Positions 25,264 through 34,965 of a DNA stretch of 64,000 bases are shown piece after piece. Both the position numbers and the translations under genes were made by a program. This DNA is from Lucifuga dentata. Taxonomy: Eukaryota > Chordata > Actinopteri > Ophidiiformes > Bythitidae. Below the pieces are notes generated by a model. The model was not told the origin of the DNA. It saw only the letters and a list, made by a program, of their open reading frames with translations, and did not search any database. Position 1 is the first letter of the stretch. Every line of letters begins with the position of its first letter. The stretch lies in NCBI GenBank assembly GCA_014773175.1, contig VXCM01001359.1, positions 62,001 to 126,000 of the forward strand, written 5' to 3'.

Positions 25264-26286
25264 CAGAGGTGGGCCATCAGGGCCAGCAGGTCTTCTCTGC
25301 TGGCCTAGAGATTGTCAGAATCAAAAAATTACATTTTTGTAATTTAATATACATTTTAATTAATGCTATATGTATTTTACAAAGTTCGTTCCCATCAGTC
25401 TATTAAAGTCATTTCATTGCTACTCTCTCCCCCAGTTGTGCTGTTTCCAGGGCAGCTCATGTAAATTAGAGCTTTTAGCCAATCAGATTTTCCACCTGTG
25501 CTGTCTCCGGGTCAAAAATCTACTTCGAGGTCTTCAGAATTTTCAGTGAATCCCTTCTGCTGTTGAAGCAAATGGGAACGATGTTACTTAACTAATCAGA
25601 TTTCGAGTTTGCCATGTTGGGCGTAATCTTTGACACGCCGGAGCCTTCTAGCTTGCCTAGCCACCTACGTCATCATTTTTCATGTGGTGTGATCAGAGGG
25701 CCAGTTAGCTAACTGGAGTAAAACTAGCTAGCATGTAACATAGCATTATCTAAGATTTATTTAAACTTTCTTTTGTGATGTTTAGATTTTTTTTTTTTTT
25801 TTTTTTTNTTTTTTTTTTTTTTTTTTTAGAAAAGCTGGAAATTGTAAGGGTCGACCAGCCCTGCAGCTAGCAGCCCTGTCCCAGTCAGGAAAAGGATTTG
25901 TGTGACACTTTCAAGAGCAAGTACAAAAGGTACGCCTGGCTTGTGGTTCTTGTTTCTTTGGTAATGACATTGATTTGGGCTATGTAATGTCTATTTGTGA
26001 TGCAGCATCCTGTCATACTGCGTAATAATGGTACATCCTTGATGGTTTCAGTGACCATGTATTCATGTCTCCGCAATTAGTGTATTGTAATTCTCATAAG
26101 TATTGAGCCTCGTGTTAAATCTCTTTATTCCATTCAATAAAGGTTACTATCACTGTGAATATGGGGTAGTTATGTCAAATGACAATAGCCTATAGCCCTA
26201 GTGTCATGGTGAGGTTATTTGAAGGTGGTTTAATTGCAGGAGGATAGCACTGAAGGCCTAGGTGTAAAATACATGGCCCACGATTG
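25264..26286 (+). mobile_element. Probable hAT-type DNA transposon remnant
   Basis: The left end CAGAGGTGGGCCAT (25264-25277) and the right end ATGGCCCACGATTG (26273-26286) are inverted with 11 of 14 matches, a candidate terminal repeat starting CAGAGGTG as in many hAT elements. Inside, 25830-25965 reads GRPALQLAALSQSGKGFV, then after a stop HFQEQ, a frame slip to YKRYAWL and back to CGSCFFG. This resembles the TTF-type zinc-finger start of ZMYM1-like hAT transposases (FQ..W...Y.WL...CF). A T tract with an N (25787-25827) interrupts it. No 8-bp target-site duplication was seen. The ends and the family are inference. Confidence 0.45.
25787..25827. repeat. Poly(T) tract with single N
   Basis: 21 T's, N at 25808, 19 T's; lies inside the hAT-like remnant. 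Confidence 0.9.
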
Positions 26287-28091
26287 TGAGNGGTTATCTC
26301 ATAAACCACTCATGTCTAGACCTTAACAGAGAACAAAACGCTCTGCCATGTGGTTAAATCATCTATACGAGCCTCTCTGGAAAATCCACATGCAAGTTTT
26401 TAAAACTATTGGACATACACATCAGGGCTAAGGTTACATGTTCAGTAAATATATGTCAACTGGATATCTGCAACAGCTCCCTGAGGTCAGATTAGCCTTT
26501 GGCCTGAGGAGTATAAACCAGCACCTCAATACGTCTGCAGTGTCTTCACTGCTTCACAAGCCATCCAACAAATGTCAGCCTCATGCATTTCTCATATAAA
26601 TAACCATGGAAATCTGATGTGTCTGTGCCTGTCTTCATGACTGAATATTCTCACAAAAATTACCCATAAACCATGTAATGGTTCAAACAGATGGCAGAGA
26701 GCGAGAATGGATTTGTGTTGTTATTTTGCATTTTAACAGAGATTAGATGGTTATATGGAAGAGGGATACAGAGACTAAACATGAATGATTAAGAACAACA
26801 CCAAGAGAGAATGGAGGGGAGATACGACTTTGCAAGAGATTATAATAAAGTATGATACCATGATCCAAAACTAATAAAGACAGAGAGAAAACAATGAGTG
26901 ATTTAGGCACAAACAGAAGGAAACAAAGGAGGCTATATATTCCAACAATGTCTAATCTCCATGAGGAGCCCTGTCTGCTATCGACCCAGATAACACCGCA
27001 GGCTGTGTATCATGAGAATTGGGGCAAAAGGTAAACAGGAAATCAAAACAATCTAATTCTGTTTGAGGGTGCAGGGGAAAGAGAAAATTGATGTATTGTC
27101 CATCCCTATGGAGCTTGTGGAAAAGAAATGGCAATGGCGTATTTTATTCAGGCTCCTATGAGTCACTTCTTCAAAGAGGACTGCTGTCCCCATATCACCA
27201 ACACATTGAATCGCTGAGTGTATGTCAGGTTCAATTCTGTTGAAAAACAACAACAAAAAAAAAAGAAGAGCTTACCAAAGATACATTTATGTTCATTCTT
27301 GGTGTATTATTAATACCTAAGGTGGAGGATTTTGTATGGTTATTTGTGATACCGAAACATTTTTTTTTACCAGGAGCTGCATTATATTTACTGTTCAGTA
27401 TATTGGCTTATATAGTTTACATCAAGTTCCAAAATTACATTCAGAATACAAAACTCACTACAAGTTATATTTTGGCCTTTTGAAAGAAAAAAGTCACCAA
27501 AGACTACAAGGAATGCTTCACCAGCTAAGGCAAGTGAAACTCATCACCCAGGGCCTCCTGGATGCGTGCAGATACAGCTTTTGGAAATATTATCCTGCGG
27601 AAAAATACAGCTCAGACCAATTTGTTTTATTCAGAATGCAAAGCGCTCTCAGCCATTCCTCCTGCTTTCAGAATGAGTGAGTATTTTAACCAGGGAGTGA
27701 GTAATACACACTGCTAGAATATTTTACAGATGTGATAGAAACAAGGTGAGAATGAGGGAAGAGAGAAATGATGCGGGTCAGAAAGGGGAGGCATGGATTT
27801 AAATGAGATCAACTGCAATGTGAATGTCTGTTGGGGGGAANGCTTACGGAGCTGTACAATAGCAACAATAGCAATCCTGAGCCTGGCTAGGAAGGTTAAG
27901 GGCAGATATGGTCACCTTAATACAGACATTTAGGCCCTTCATTCTGGCTGATGAGTGCAAATGTGGGTTTAATTTTAAAAATGAAGCCAAGCATCTGTGG
28001 TCTGGGTAAAACAAAATGATGACTGCAGAGAAACACTGAGAATGTGCAATGTGTATGTCAGCATCCTTATAGCTCAGGTTCCAAAGTGTTC

Positions 28092-28116
28092 AAAAAAAAA
28101 AAAAAAAAAAAAAAAA
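28092..28116. repeat. Poly(A) tract
   Basis: 25 A's with no N. No retroposon body is recognisable upstream. Confidence 0.9.
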
Positions 28117-29572
28117 GCATATACACACAACAGAATTCACCTAATCTGTCTTTCAATGTCCCCTTTCTCTCTCTCTCCCTTTCTCCCTCTTATACAAAGG
28201 GGAGACAAACACAGAGAAAGTGAGGACTACCCAAAACCACCAGTAACCCAAACAAAGTCCAAGGTCAGCAGAGTGGGCTCACTGAGCTGAAACCACTACC
28301 CCTGGCTTTCATTACCAGGAACAGAATCAGCAGAGGGATGCAGGGACACAAGGGATGAGGTTATGTTGCCTGGCTCTGTTTATCTGTGCAAGCTTGGCAA
28401 GGGCCCAAGTCATACTTTTTCATCTATAGAATACAAAATACTCCAAAGCCAGTGACAGCATCTATTTGTAAGCCAAACATCAAACCTTCAAATTATTTTC
28501 ACAAGCAACAGTATTTTTGTAAAGGGGTGAAACTGTATTCTTAATCAACAGAAATGTGGTTACATTGTTTTAGCAAAAATGACTGTGTGCGTATGTCCAA
28601 GTGTGTATCATTTGGTGAGTAATTTAAGCATTAACATTAAGCAGGCCTGGCAGGGATCTAATTGTAATGGTGCCCCGAGTGTGTGCGTGGTAAAGAAACT
28701 GTCATAGCTGTAACTCAAACCAGGTAGAGACAACAGCAGGTGTCCTCATCACTGAATCGGTGTCATATACATGCACTCAAAAACTAAATGAATGAGGCCT
28801 CTCACCCCTGAAAATCATTATCTCACCTCTTCAACTCCTGCTGTTTCTCTGCTTTCATATAAAGGCTTTAAATCCAGACACAGCTATCAATTATACTGTA
28901 GATAAAGAGAGAGTGAATAAATTCACTCAGGACCAATGAAATTTGCACAACTGATAGTATAAATGGTATTGAACAGATTGCATTTATCAATGAAAAGCTG
29001 GTCTCCGTTGGCCAGAGGACCCAGAATTTTTAATAAAACAATCAAAACAAGCATTGCTGTTCTTTTCTCAAAGAAAGCTTAATCAGCAGAGGTACAGAAT
29101 ACAAGGAAGTGATTAATGAATATAACAGAGAACCAGATGGAATAAGCCAAAAAAAAAGTGGAAAAAAGTATTTTCTTTTAACACAGATTTGATGCAATAA
29201 CTAAAACTCGAAAACTTTTTAAAAAATATCCAATTTCATATAGTGTTGTTTTGAAAATATGCACATTAAGAAATGAGGTAGATGATGGCATAATGAAAAT
29301 GCAGTTTGCCAAGATTTTTCCTTGGCTTTGCTGTCCATGTTGGCTTTGCCATCATATCTTTTGTTGTTTTAATATCTACACTGACTTTTTACATTTTAGG
29401 CAGCTTGCTGATACTCTTTTTCTGGGGTTTTAAAATGATAAAATGTGAAATATAACACTCCCTCTCCCCCCTTTCTTACTGCTGACCTACCATCTCAACT
29501 CAGGCATCCCCGCCATCATGGCCCAAGTCCTAGTTCTGTCCTTCCCATTATTCCCTTTGTGGCTAACGAGGG

Positions 29573-29574
<2 letters not shown>

Positions 29575-29620
<46 letters not shown>
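29575..29620. repeat. (GA)n microsatellite
   Basis: About 23 units. Confidence 0.95.
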
Positions 29621-29623
<3 letters not shown>

Positions 29624-30004
29624 ACGCACATGCATACGAGAGTGCCATTACTCCTGCCCCCATCTGACGGTTCTGGGTTAAACAATGTTATTATTAAAGC
29701 CTTTCCAGGGTAGCTTCCTGCCTTCCCCCCAATGACACCCTTACCAACTATAAATCAACTGCCTGAGCCCTGTAAATCACACATGATATGTGTATGTATG
29801 TGTGTGTGTGATTTGTGAGTGCCTGTCCACTGCAGCTGTGTTCTCTGACACAAATGAAAGCAATGCTGCAGCTGCGAGTGTGTCACCACTAAGATGGGCC
29901 CATGTGACCTCAGTAAGATCCTTTAAACAACACAGAGGAAACAGGCAATAGATGATCGTATATACGATAAATGGTTGTACATATTTTATATATGGATTTC
30001 AAAT

Positions 30005-30260
30005 GGCGGGGCAGGCATGGCCTAAAGAATGAATAAGCAAGGCCGTGATCAAAGGGCACCAGTTTGATTCCTGGGCCAGCACGGCAAATCTGACAAGAGA
30101 AGCGAATGAGAAGCTCTTGCCACTGCTTTGTTACCACTTTTAGGCAGCCGAAAGCAAGGTTCATATCCCCCATCTGCTCCAGTGATGGCAGCATGTAAAA
30201 CAATGGTTGCACTGGGCAGGTTACAGATGTGAATGTGTGAGTTTGGAACAGAGTGTTCTA
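30005..30260 (+). mobile_element. tRNA-derived SINE remnant
   Basis: A pol III head is recognisable: box A-like TGGCCTAAAGAA (30018-30029) and box B-like AGTTTGATTCC (30061-30071), about 43 bases apart as in tRNA genes. CTGGGCCAGCACGGCAAATC follows, close to wording common in teleost tRNA-head SINEs, then a body with AGAAGCTCTTGCCACTGCTTTG and a 3' part around GGGCAGGTTACAGATGTGAA. No clear tail or target-site duplication, so the 3' boundary is approximate. Minus-strand open frames here are shadows. Confidence 0.65.
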
Positions 30261-30279
30261 TAAAACATAACAGACAGCA

Positions 30280-31654
30280 ATTTCTTAGACACAAAAGAAG
30301 AAGTATGAAGCCAACTGTGAAGTCACACAGAAAGTCACAATCAAAATATTTACTGTTATTGTTAGTTTCCTCATACTGAATACGACTCTGTTAGACTAGA
30401 AATGATAGTTTATGTTTCAACAGAAATCCAGAGACAATTTCATCTACCAAACCAGATAAATGAAGCTCTCAGGAATAATGTCCAATAATGCTCCTGTGCA
30501 GCAGCGGTGGCTCAGTCTGAGATTGTTTGTGACTGTGTTGACACCCCCTGCTGGGCTGAAGACTTCACTACCACACAGTGAGCAACCTCACTACCACAGC
30601 CATGTCCCACATAGATCTACCCCCACTCTGAGCCAAGAAGCAATATATTGAAGTTAATGAAACACTAAAATAAAGCTGATACCTTCAACGGGGCTTACAT
30701 CACTCGAGCAAAGGACAAACATAAATACTGACACGAGACAGGAAACAACCATAAACATACTGCACCTTATTGTTCTATATATCCCTAGTGTAGCAGACCT
30801 GTGCATGAGTGTGTGTGTGCACATACATACAACAGTCTAGACAGCTGTATCCCCACCAAGTCCTTCGAAGCTAAGGAGAGTAAGAAATATATACTGTGCA
30901 GCTGCCGAAGACAAAGTCGACCCACAAAAGAGCTATTGTGCGCCCACAGCAAAACAATACAGCTTAGCTGAGCTATGAGAAAAAACCATTGGGATCAATA
31001 GAGAACTGCAATTAGCCTACATTGGCAGGAGCAGTGCCAGATTAGACACAGGATGTCGATTCCATTTCCTGCACTATCGGCTCTTCAAACTTGGTTGACT
31101 CACAGTGTAATTGGAGCAACATCCATACAAATTGGTAAGACATTGTAGCATGAATAATAATAGTAATAGTGACGTCTATACATAGCAAAATAAATTATTA
31201 GACGCATACTAAAAAAAAAAAAAAAAAANAAAAAAAAAAAAAAAAAAATACTACAAACATACTAAAACATACTAAAAACAAATTTTTCAAATGTTTCTGT
31301 TGACAACTTTGCAGCTCCACACTGCAACAGACCGAGTTGCTCCTGATCAGGTCGTTGGTGTAATTCTCCGCTGCAGCTGTTCACAATACTTAATGTCATA
31401 CTCAACTTCAAACACATGCATCAATGTGATTGAATTTCATCTTTTCATCTATTCTTTTACCTCAATTTTCCAGATGAATGTCTAAGTGCTATTTCTATAA
31501 TCTGGAGATTATATGATTTGATTTAAAAAGAACACGCCACCGTACATGATTTCCTTTTACTTGTATTAGTGCAGAAAGGGCGCTCCCGTACTCACACTTT
31601 ATATATCGTCTCAACAAAATAAAAAAGAACTGACGCGCCAATTAAAGGTCTTAC
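30280..31654. other. Presumed intron 2, proximal part
   Basis: Unique AT-rich DNA with the N-joined poly(A) tract and the GTAAGA donor of exon 2 at its end. No other exon or element recognised. Confidence 0.5.
31211..31248. repeat. Poly(A) tract with single N
   Basis: 18 A's, N at 31229, 19 A's; the flanks share ACATACTAAAA-like words. Confidence 0.9.
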
Positions 31655-31766
31655 CTTTAAGTATGCCCTGACCTTGGAGTACATCCCTTGAAACCAGCAC
31701 GGAGTAGAAGCTTTGAGAGAAGCCAGGTCGGCAGGGATCTTTGGAAGTGTGCTCCCCATTATTCCT
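31655..31766 (-). CDS. Exon 2 (start of cadherin prodomain) of the same type I cadherin
   Basis: 112-bp internal exon. The acceptor has a pyrimidine-rich tract ending in TTCCAG just above 31766; the donor is AAAG|GTAAGA at 31655/31654. Read in phase 0 from exon 1 it gives 37 codons plus one base. The second part contains DPCRPGFSQSFYSVLVSRDV then LQGQGILK, and the dangling G would start a Val codon in the next exon. This fits the N-terminal prodomain of classical cadherins: Cys, Pro-Gly-Phe, a Tyr-Ser strand, Ser-Arg-Asp-Val, then Gly-Gln and hydrophobic-Leu-x-Val. The prodomain keeps the newly made receptor non-adhesive until a furin-type protease removes it. The phase 0 then phase 1 pattern also matches classical cadherins such as CDH1. 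The SRDV...GQ wording looks slightly closer to N-cadherin (cdh2) than R-cadherin (cdh4), from memory and without alignment. Exon 3 was not found, consistent with the very long second intron of cdh2 and cdh4. Confidence 0.85.
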
Positions 31767-32148
31767 CTGGAAGGATAAGAATACATTGTGAGACATCAGT
31801 AAACATGGATTGCATTGATTTCTTGCTTCTCTTTGGCCCCAAGCCTTGAAGAAAAGCAGAATCTTCAACGAGTTTATCAGCTATATGCTACTAAGTAGGC
31901 ACATTGCATAATAAATAAACACTTTACAATCTGTATTCAGATGTACAATGTATTGTGTAGCTCTATGAAACAAGAAAATGGAAAAAAACAAAAAAAACAA
32001 AAAGATGGGTCAAGTGCAGATCTTAACATTATTGTGCTAAGGGTAAAGTCAACAGTAACAACAGTATAGACAAGCAAAAAGAAAAGTGTGTGAAAACAAC
32101 AGAATTCTGTTGAATTCCTGACCAGAGGGAGAGAGCTAAGAAGATCAA

Positions 32149-32173
32149 GTGTGTGTGTGTGTGTGGGGNGGGG
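32149..32173. repeat. (TG)n then G tract with N
   Basis: Short TG run, then GGGG-N-GGGG with N at 32169, in cadherin intron 1. Confidence 0.85.
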
Positions 32174-32253
32174 ATGAACTGTTCAAATGGTCCACAGAAA
32201 ACTTTTCACCCAACATTTACTGCTCATCACTGGTTGAAACGAAAGAGTAGACT

Positions 32254-32275
32254 CAGACAGACAGACAGACAGACA

Positions 32276-32313
<38 letters not shown>

Positions 32314-32323
32314 NACACACACA
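32254..32323. repeat. (CAGA)n(CA)n compound microsatellite with N
   Basis: Six CAGA units to 32278, then CA units to 32323 with N at 32314, in cadherin intron 1. Confidence 0.9.
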
Positions 32324-32460
32324 TCGGTGCCAAGGGTGGCTGAGTCTGAATGGAGTAGATATACCGCACTAGGTCCGTATTCCTCCACTGATACACTGAC
32401 TGTGGGGCTTCATCTCTCGGGAGGGAATAAAAGAGGAGGGAAATGATGTCTTATTTTCTT

Positions 32461-32533
32461 AATTGTACATAATGTTAGATCTATGACTCTAAAGCCATTG
32501 ATCTAACATTATGTACAGTTAATGGCTTTAGTC
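32461..32533. repeat. Two interleaved inverted repeats (A-B-A'-B')
   Basis: Arm A TGTACATAATGTTAGATC (32464-32481) is perfectly complementary to A' (32500-32517); pairing extends three more bases with one wobble. The loop between them (32485-32499, GACTCTAAAGCCATT) pairs with B' AATGGCTTTAGTC (32521-32533) apart from a two-base bulge. The order A-B-A'-B' would fold as a pseudoknot in single strands and could arise by template switching. It lies inside cadherin intron 1. Confidence 0.85.
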
Positions 32534-33039
32534 ACAAAAAATGGAGAGAAAAAGAGAAAGATCCAGTTAGTTGGTGTAAGGTTTGGTGCATGCCTGGTTC
32601 ATTCTGCAGCTTGTATTGATTAAGTGACAACAAATAGTTGAAGATCACCTCACAACTTGAGTTAACACATTTTATTTATTTTTATGTAGGAAAGGAGTCC
32701 TTTGCGAACATAACCGAAAGCACCTTATTTATTTCATGATGAATGACGCTGTGCAGTGGTTTAATTTGTGTAGCTGCAATTAAGCAACTGGCAACAATCC
32801 AAAGAATTTAGCCGAAAACCTGCGCAGGATCAACAGCGGAACATTTATTTTCATTTCAATTAATTAGGGAAACAGTTAGAGACTTGTGAGGAAATAACGT
32901 TGCGCTGCTGCAGCATTGAACTCGAATAACACTTGAATCCATCCGACTCCGTGACTTTACACAAGCCTATAATCTAACATTTTAAAACCCGGAGACCCTG
33001 CGTGTGGCACTCTCACAACTCCTGCACAACCGCAAATGT

Positions 33040-33170
33040 GACTTTAAAAAAAAAAACGAGAAATCTCACCCAAAACGTGTCAATAAGAAGAGCTGCTGTC
33101 AGGANGACTTTAAAAAAAAAAACGAGAAATCTCACCCAAAACGTGTCAATAAGAAGAGCTGCTGTCAGGA
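33040..33170. repeat. 65-bp duplication across a single N (assembly artefact)
   Basis: 33040-33104 and 33106-33170 are identical to the base, including an 11-A run, and are separated by one N at 33105. Exact identity next to a placeholder base indicates two contig ends that overlap but were not merged. The duplicated part covers the last 35 coding bases of cadherin exon 1 plus its donor, so automatic annotation could predict a false extra exon or a wrong intron boundary. Confidence 0.85.
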
Positions 33171-33192
33171 CCACAGCGAAGTCTCTTCTCAT
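33136..33192 (-). CDS. Exon 1 (signal peptide) of a classical type I cadherin, cdh2/cdh4-like
   Basis: First coding exon of a calcium-dependent cell-adhesion receptor of the plasma membrane. The ATG (33192-33190) sits in a perfect GCCACC Kozak context. It opens 19 codons, MRRDFAVVLTAALLIDTFW: a basic N-terminus then a hydrophobic core, as in a secretory signal peptide. The exon ends at G33136, followed by GTGAGA, a good donor, in phase 0. I chose this start because it has the ideal context, the signal peptide follows at once, and the frame runs straight into the cadherin prodomain of exon 2 (31655-31766). The 3' half of the exon and its donor appear again at 33040-33104 beyond a single N, which looks like an unmerged assembly overlap and not a second exon. 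The exon alone would not identify the family; the call rests on exon 2. Among type I cadherins cdh2 or cdh4 fit best, but two exons cannot decide between them. Confidence 0.8.
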
Positions 33193-33600
33193 GGTGGCGA
33201 GCGAGCGAGGGCTGCCTGGACAAAGGACCAGAAAGAGGTTTGACTCGTAATTCTTCTCCGGTTGAATGTGTAATTTCCCCTCTCGTGGTCAGATCGTGGG
33301 TTAGGTCCGTGCCTGCGCTCGGTGAGTGTGCTGCAGCTCCGTCCTGACTTTCTCCGGTTCTCTCATCTGCAGGTCAGCCGCTCAGCTCAGCACCAAGAGG
33401 CAGCCAGCGTCACTCTGCAACCCCTCCTATCAGCCGGTGCAGGAAAACTCCACACACACTTAAAGAAACCTCTCGGTCGGATCACACACGCACACTCGCA
33501 CTACGCCACTCATTTACTTTCTGAGGACTCTCGTGTGTTTGTATTCCTCTCTTCGTGACTCAAAGCTATTTAGGAAAGTCGGTTCACTTAACACAAACTT
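33193..33600 (-). promoter_or_regulatory. 5' UTR and promoter region of the cadherin gene
   Basis: Sequence just upstream of the cadherin ATG on the minus strand. By eye it is the most CpG-rich stretch of the window (GCGAGCGAGC, GGTCGGATC, CGCACACTCGCA), in contrast to CpG-poor flanks, as expected of a vertebrate CpG-type promoter. I see no convincing TATA box and cannot place the transcription start. The boundaries are approximate: it fades into AT-rich DNA and the N-joined A tract at 33722-33768. A short upstream frame lies at 33301-33366. Confidence 0.55.
33301..33366 (-). other. Possible upstream ORF in the cadherin 5' leader
   Basis: On the minus strand an ATG at 33366-33364 opens 21 codons and stops at TAA (33303-33301), ending 108 bases before the cadherin ATG. 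If the transcript starts above 33366 this would be a uORF that could reduce initiation at the main start. Its own context (CTGCAGATGA) is moderate. The peptide is charged and unremarkable. Its reality depends wholly on the unknown transcription start. Confidence 0.25.
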
Positions 33601-33721
33601 TAATTCTCATTATTTCTGGGAATGAGATATTACAAGCAGTTACTAAATGCACAAACGCCTCATCCTCGCCAAATCTCTCCATCCTCACAATCCTGATCTC
33701 TGTGACTTTATACTGAACTGT

Positions 33722-33768
33722 GGAAAAAAAAAAAAAAAGNGAAAAAAAAAAAAAAAGTAAAAAAAAGA
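33722..33768. repeat. A-rich tract with single N
   Basis: 15 A's, G-N-G (N at 33740), 15 A's, then AAAAAAG. The two sides look alike, so this may also be an unmerged overlap, just upstream of the cadherin promoter. Confidence 0.85.
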
Positions 33769-34110
33769 AAGAAATGAGAAAAGGAGCCCATTACTTTGTT
33801 GGCTCTTCGTATTGTTGCTGTTATGTCATGGTGACATCCTGGCAGTAACAAAAATATTTAAACAGAACGTCTGAGGCGTTTCTTTATCGGGACTGCATAC
33901 AGAATTATTATTTATAAGTGACATGTATTTGTTACAAAAAATAACCAATATGCACTATCCCAACAACGTGACACATAAATCTGACACTTAAATGCAAACA
34001 TTAAGTTACACACTATTAAAATTTGGTATGAGCTTCATTAAAACTTGGGTTTGAAAGTAGGACTCCCATGAAAGACTTGTTTAAAGCAAAACTGACTTAT
34101 ACCAATGAGA

Positions 34111-34965
34111 ATGGATAACAAGATTTTGGATACATGGCATACTAAAGGAATACAACATCTGGAGGACTGCTATGACAATGGATTTCTGATGTCTTACGAA
34201 CAACTGAGAAAGAAATTTGATCTAACCAATAAAGCCTTCTTTTGTTATTAACAATTAAGAACCTTTCTTAAAACCACCTTAGGCTCAGAAATGAATTTAC
34301 CAGCTCTCAATGACATAGAAAATTTGCTATGTGGGGGAAATGGGAGAAAAATTAATTTCAAAAATGTACTTTTTTATTGATGAATACAGATCCATAAATT
34401 GGCTTGTATACACTAAAAGAAGGTGGGAATTAGACTTAAAACTACATTGAATGAAGACCTATGGTCAGATTTATGAAATTATGTCAGATGTTAGATACAG
34501 ATTCATCAGTTTTCTTCATCAACCCTATAGCAACATAAAATTAAACCCAAGATGTGTTTTCGGTGTGGCACAGAGGAAGGCTCTTTTTTTTTTTTTTTAC
34601 ATTAAACTTGGTCATGTATGAAGGTCAGATTTTTTTGGTACAATGCATGTGGTACCTTGACCAAAATTATTGGGGTTTCTTTTCCAGACCCAGAATTTTG
34701 TTTGCTTAGTAAGCTCACATCTGTTAGACCTACAGTATTTTAAAGAATTAACAAGTTAAATTCATACAATTAGCTTTGTTTATCAGCAGAAAATGTATAG
34801 CAACAACATGGAAGTCCAGTTCTTCCGTCTTAATTACTAGATGGTTTGATGAAATGAACTCCTTTGCTCCAGTGGAAAGAATGATCTTTTTGTATAGATG
34901 TCATCAGACTTGGATGGTCACATGGGATTGCTACAGTGGTTTATTTATACTGCATATCTAATATT
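34111..34965 (+). pseudogene. Decayed L1/Tx1-like LINE ORF2, C-terminal region
   Basis: Plus-strand remnant of a fish L1-type LINE ORF2 tail, broken by stops and frameshifts. In order: a frame from 34111 with TWHTKGIQHLEDCYDNGF and SYEQLRKKFDL, a TAA at 34249-34251 where a Leu is expected, then QLRTFLKTTLG; a RRWELDLK...NEDLWSDL stretch near 34420-34475 split by a frame slip; the Cys motif MCFRCGTEEGSF (34552-34587); WSCMKVRFFW to FCLLSKLTSV (from 34609); and RKCIATTWKSSSS...RWFDEMNSFAPVERM near 34790-34890. The order and spacing match fish L1/Tx1 ORF2 after the RT domain. The RT core is missing, so the copy is 5' truncated or its start has decayed beyond recognition. No poly(A) tail or target-site duplication was identified. 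It lies about 0.9 kb upstream of the cadherin start codon. Confidence 0.8.

Larger units (their letters stand above)
26290..30000. other. Presumed intron 2: unique DNA
   Basis: Single Ns at 26291 and 27841 without visible flank duplication. A 114-codon plus-strand frame at 27336-27680 lacks recognisable domains. AT-rich 28900-29420. Nothing else seen. Confidence 0.4.
31767..33135 (-). other. Intron 1 of the cadherin gene
   Basis: About 1.37 kb (less if the duplicated join is collapsed) between the GTGAGA donor of exon 1 and the TTCCAG acceptor of exon 2. It holds a (TG)n-G tract with an N (32149-32173), a (CAGA)n-(CA)n tract with an N (32254-32323), interleaved inverted repeats (32461-32533), TTAATTA-type AT-rich sequence near 32855-32870, and the assembly duplication beside exon 1. 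No further exon was seen. Confidence 0.7.

Noticed and set aside
27336..27680. 114-codon plus-strand open frame
   Set aside because: No family resemblance; composition follows the surrounding DNA.
33310..33380. Plus-strand splice-like words (CGGTGAGTG and TCATCTGCAGGTC) in the promoter region
   Set aside because: Single matches without coding sequence on either side; a divergent transcript is possible but unsupported.
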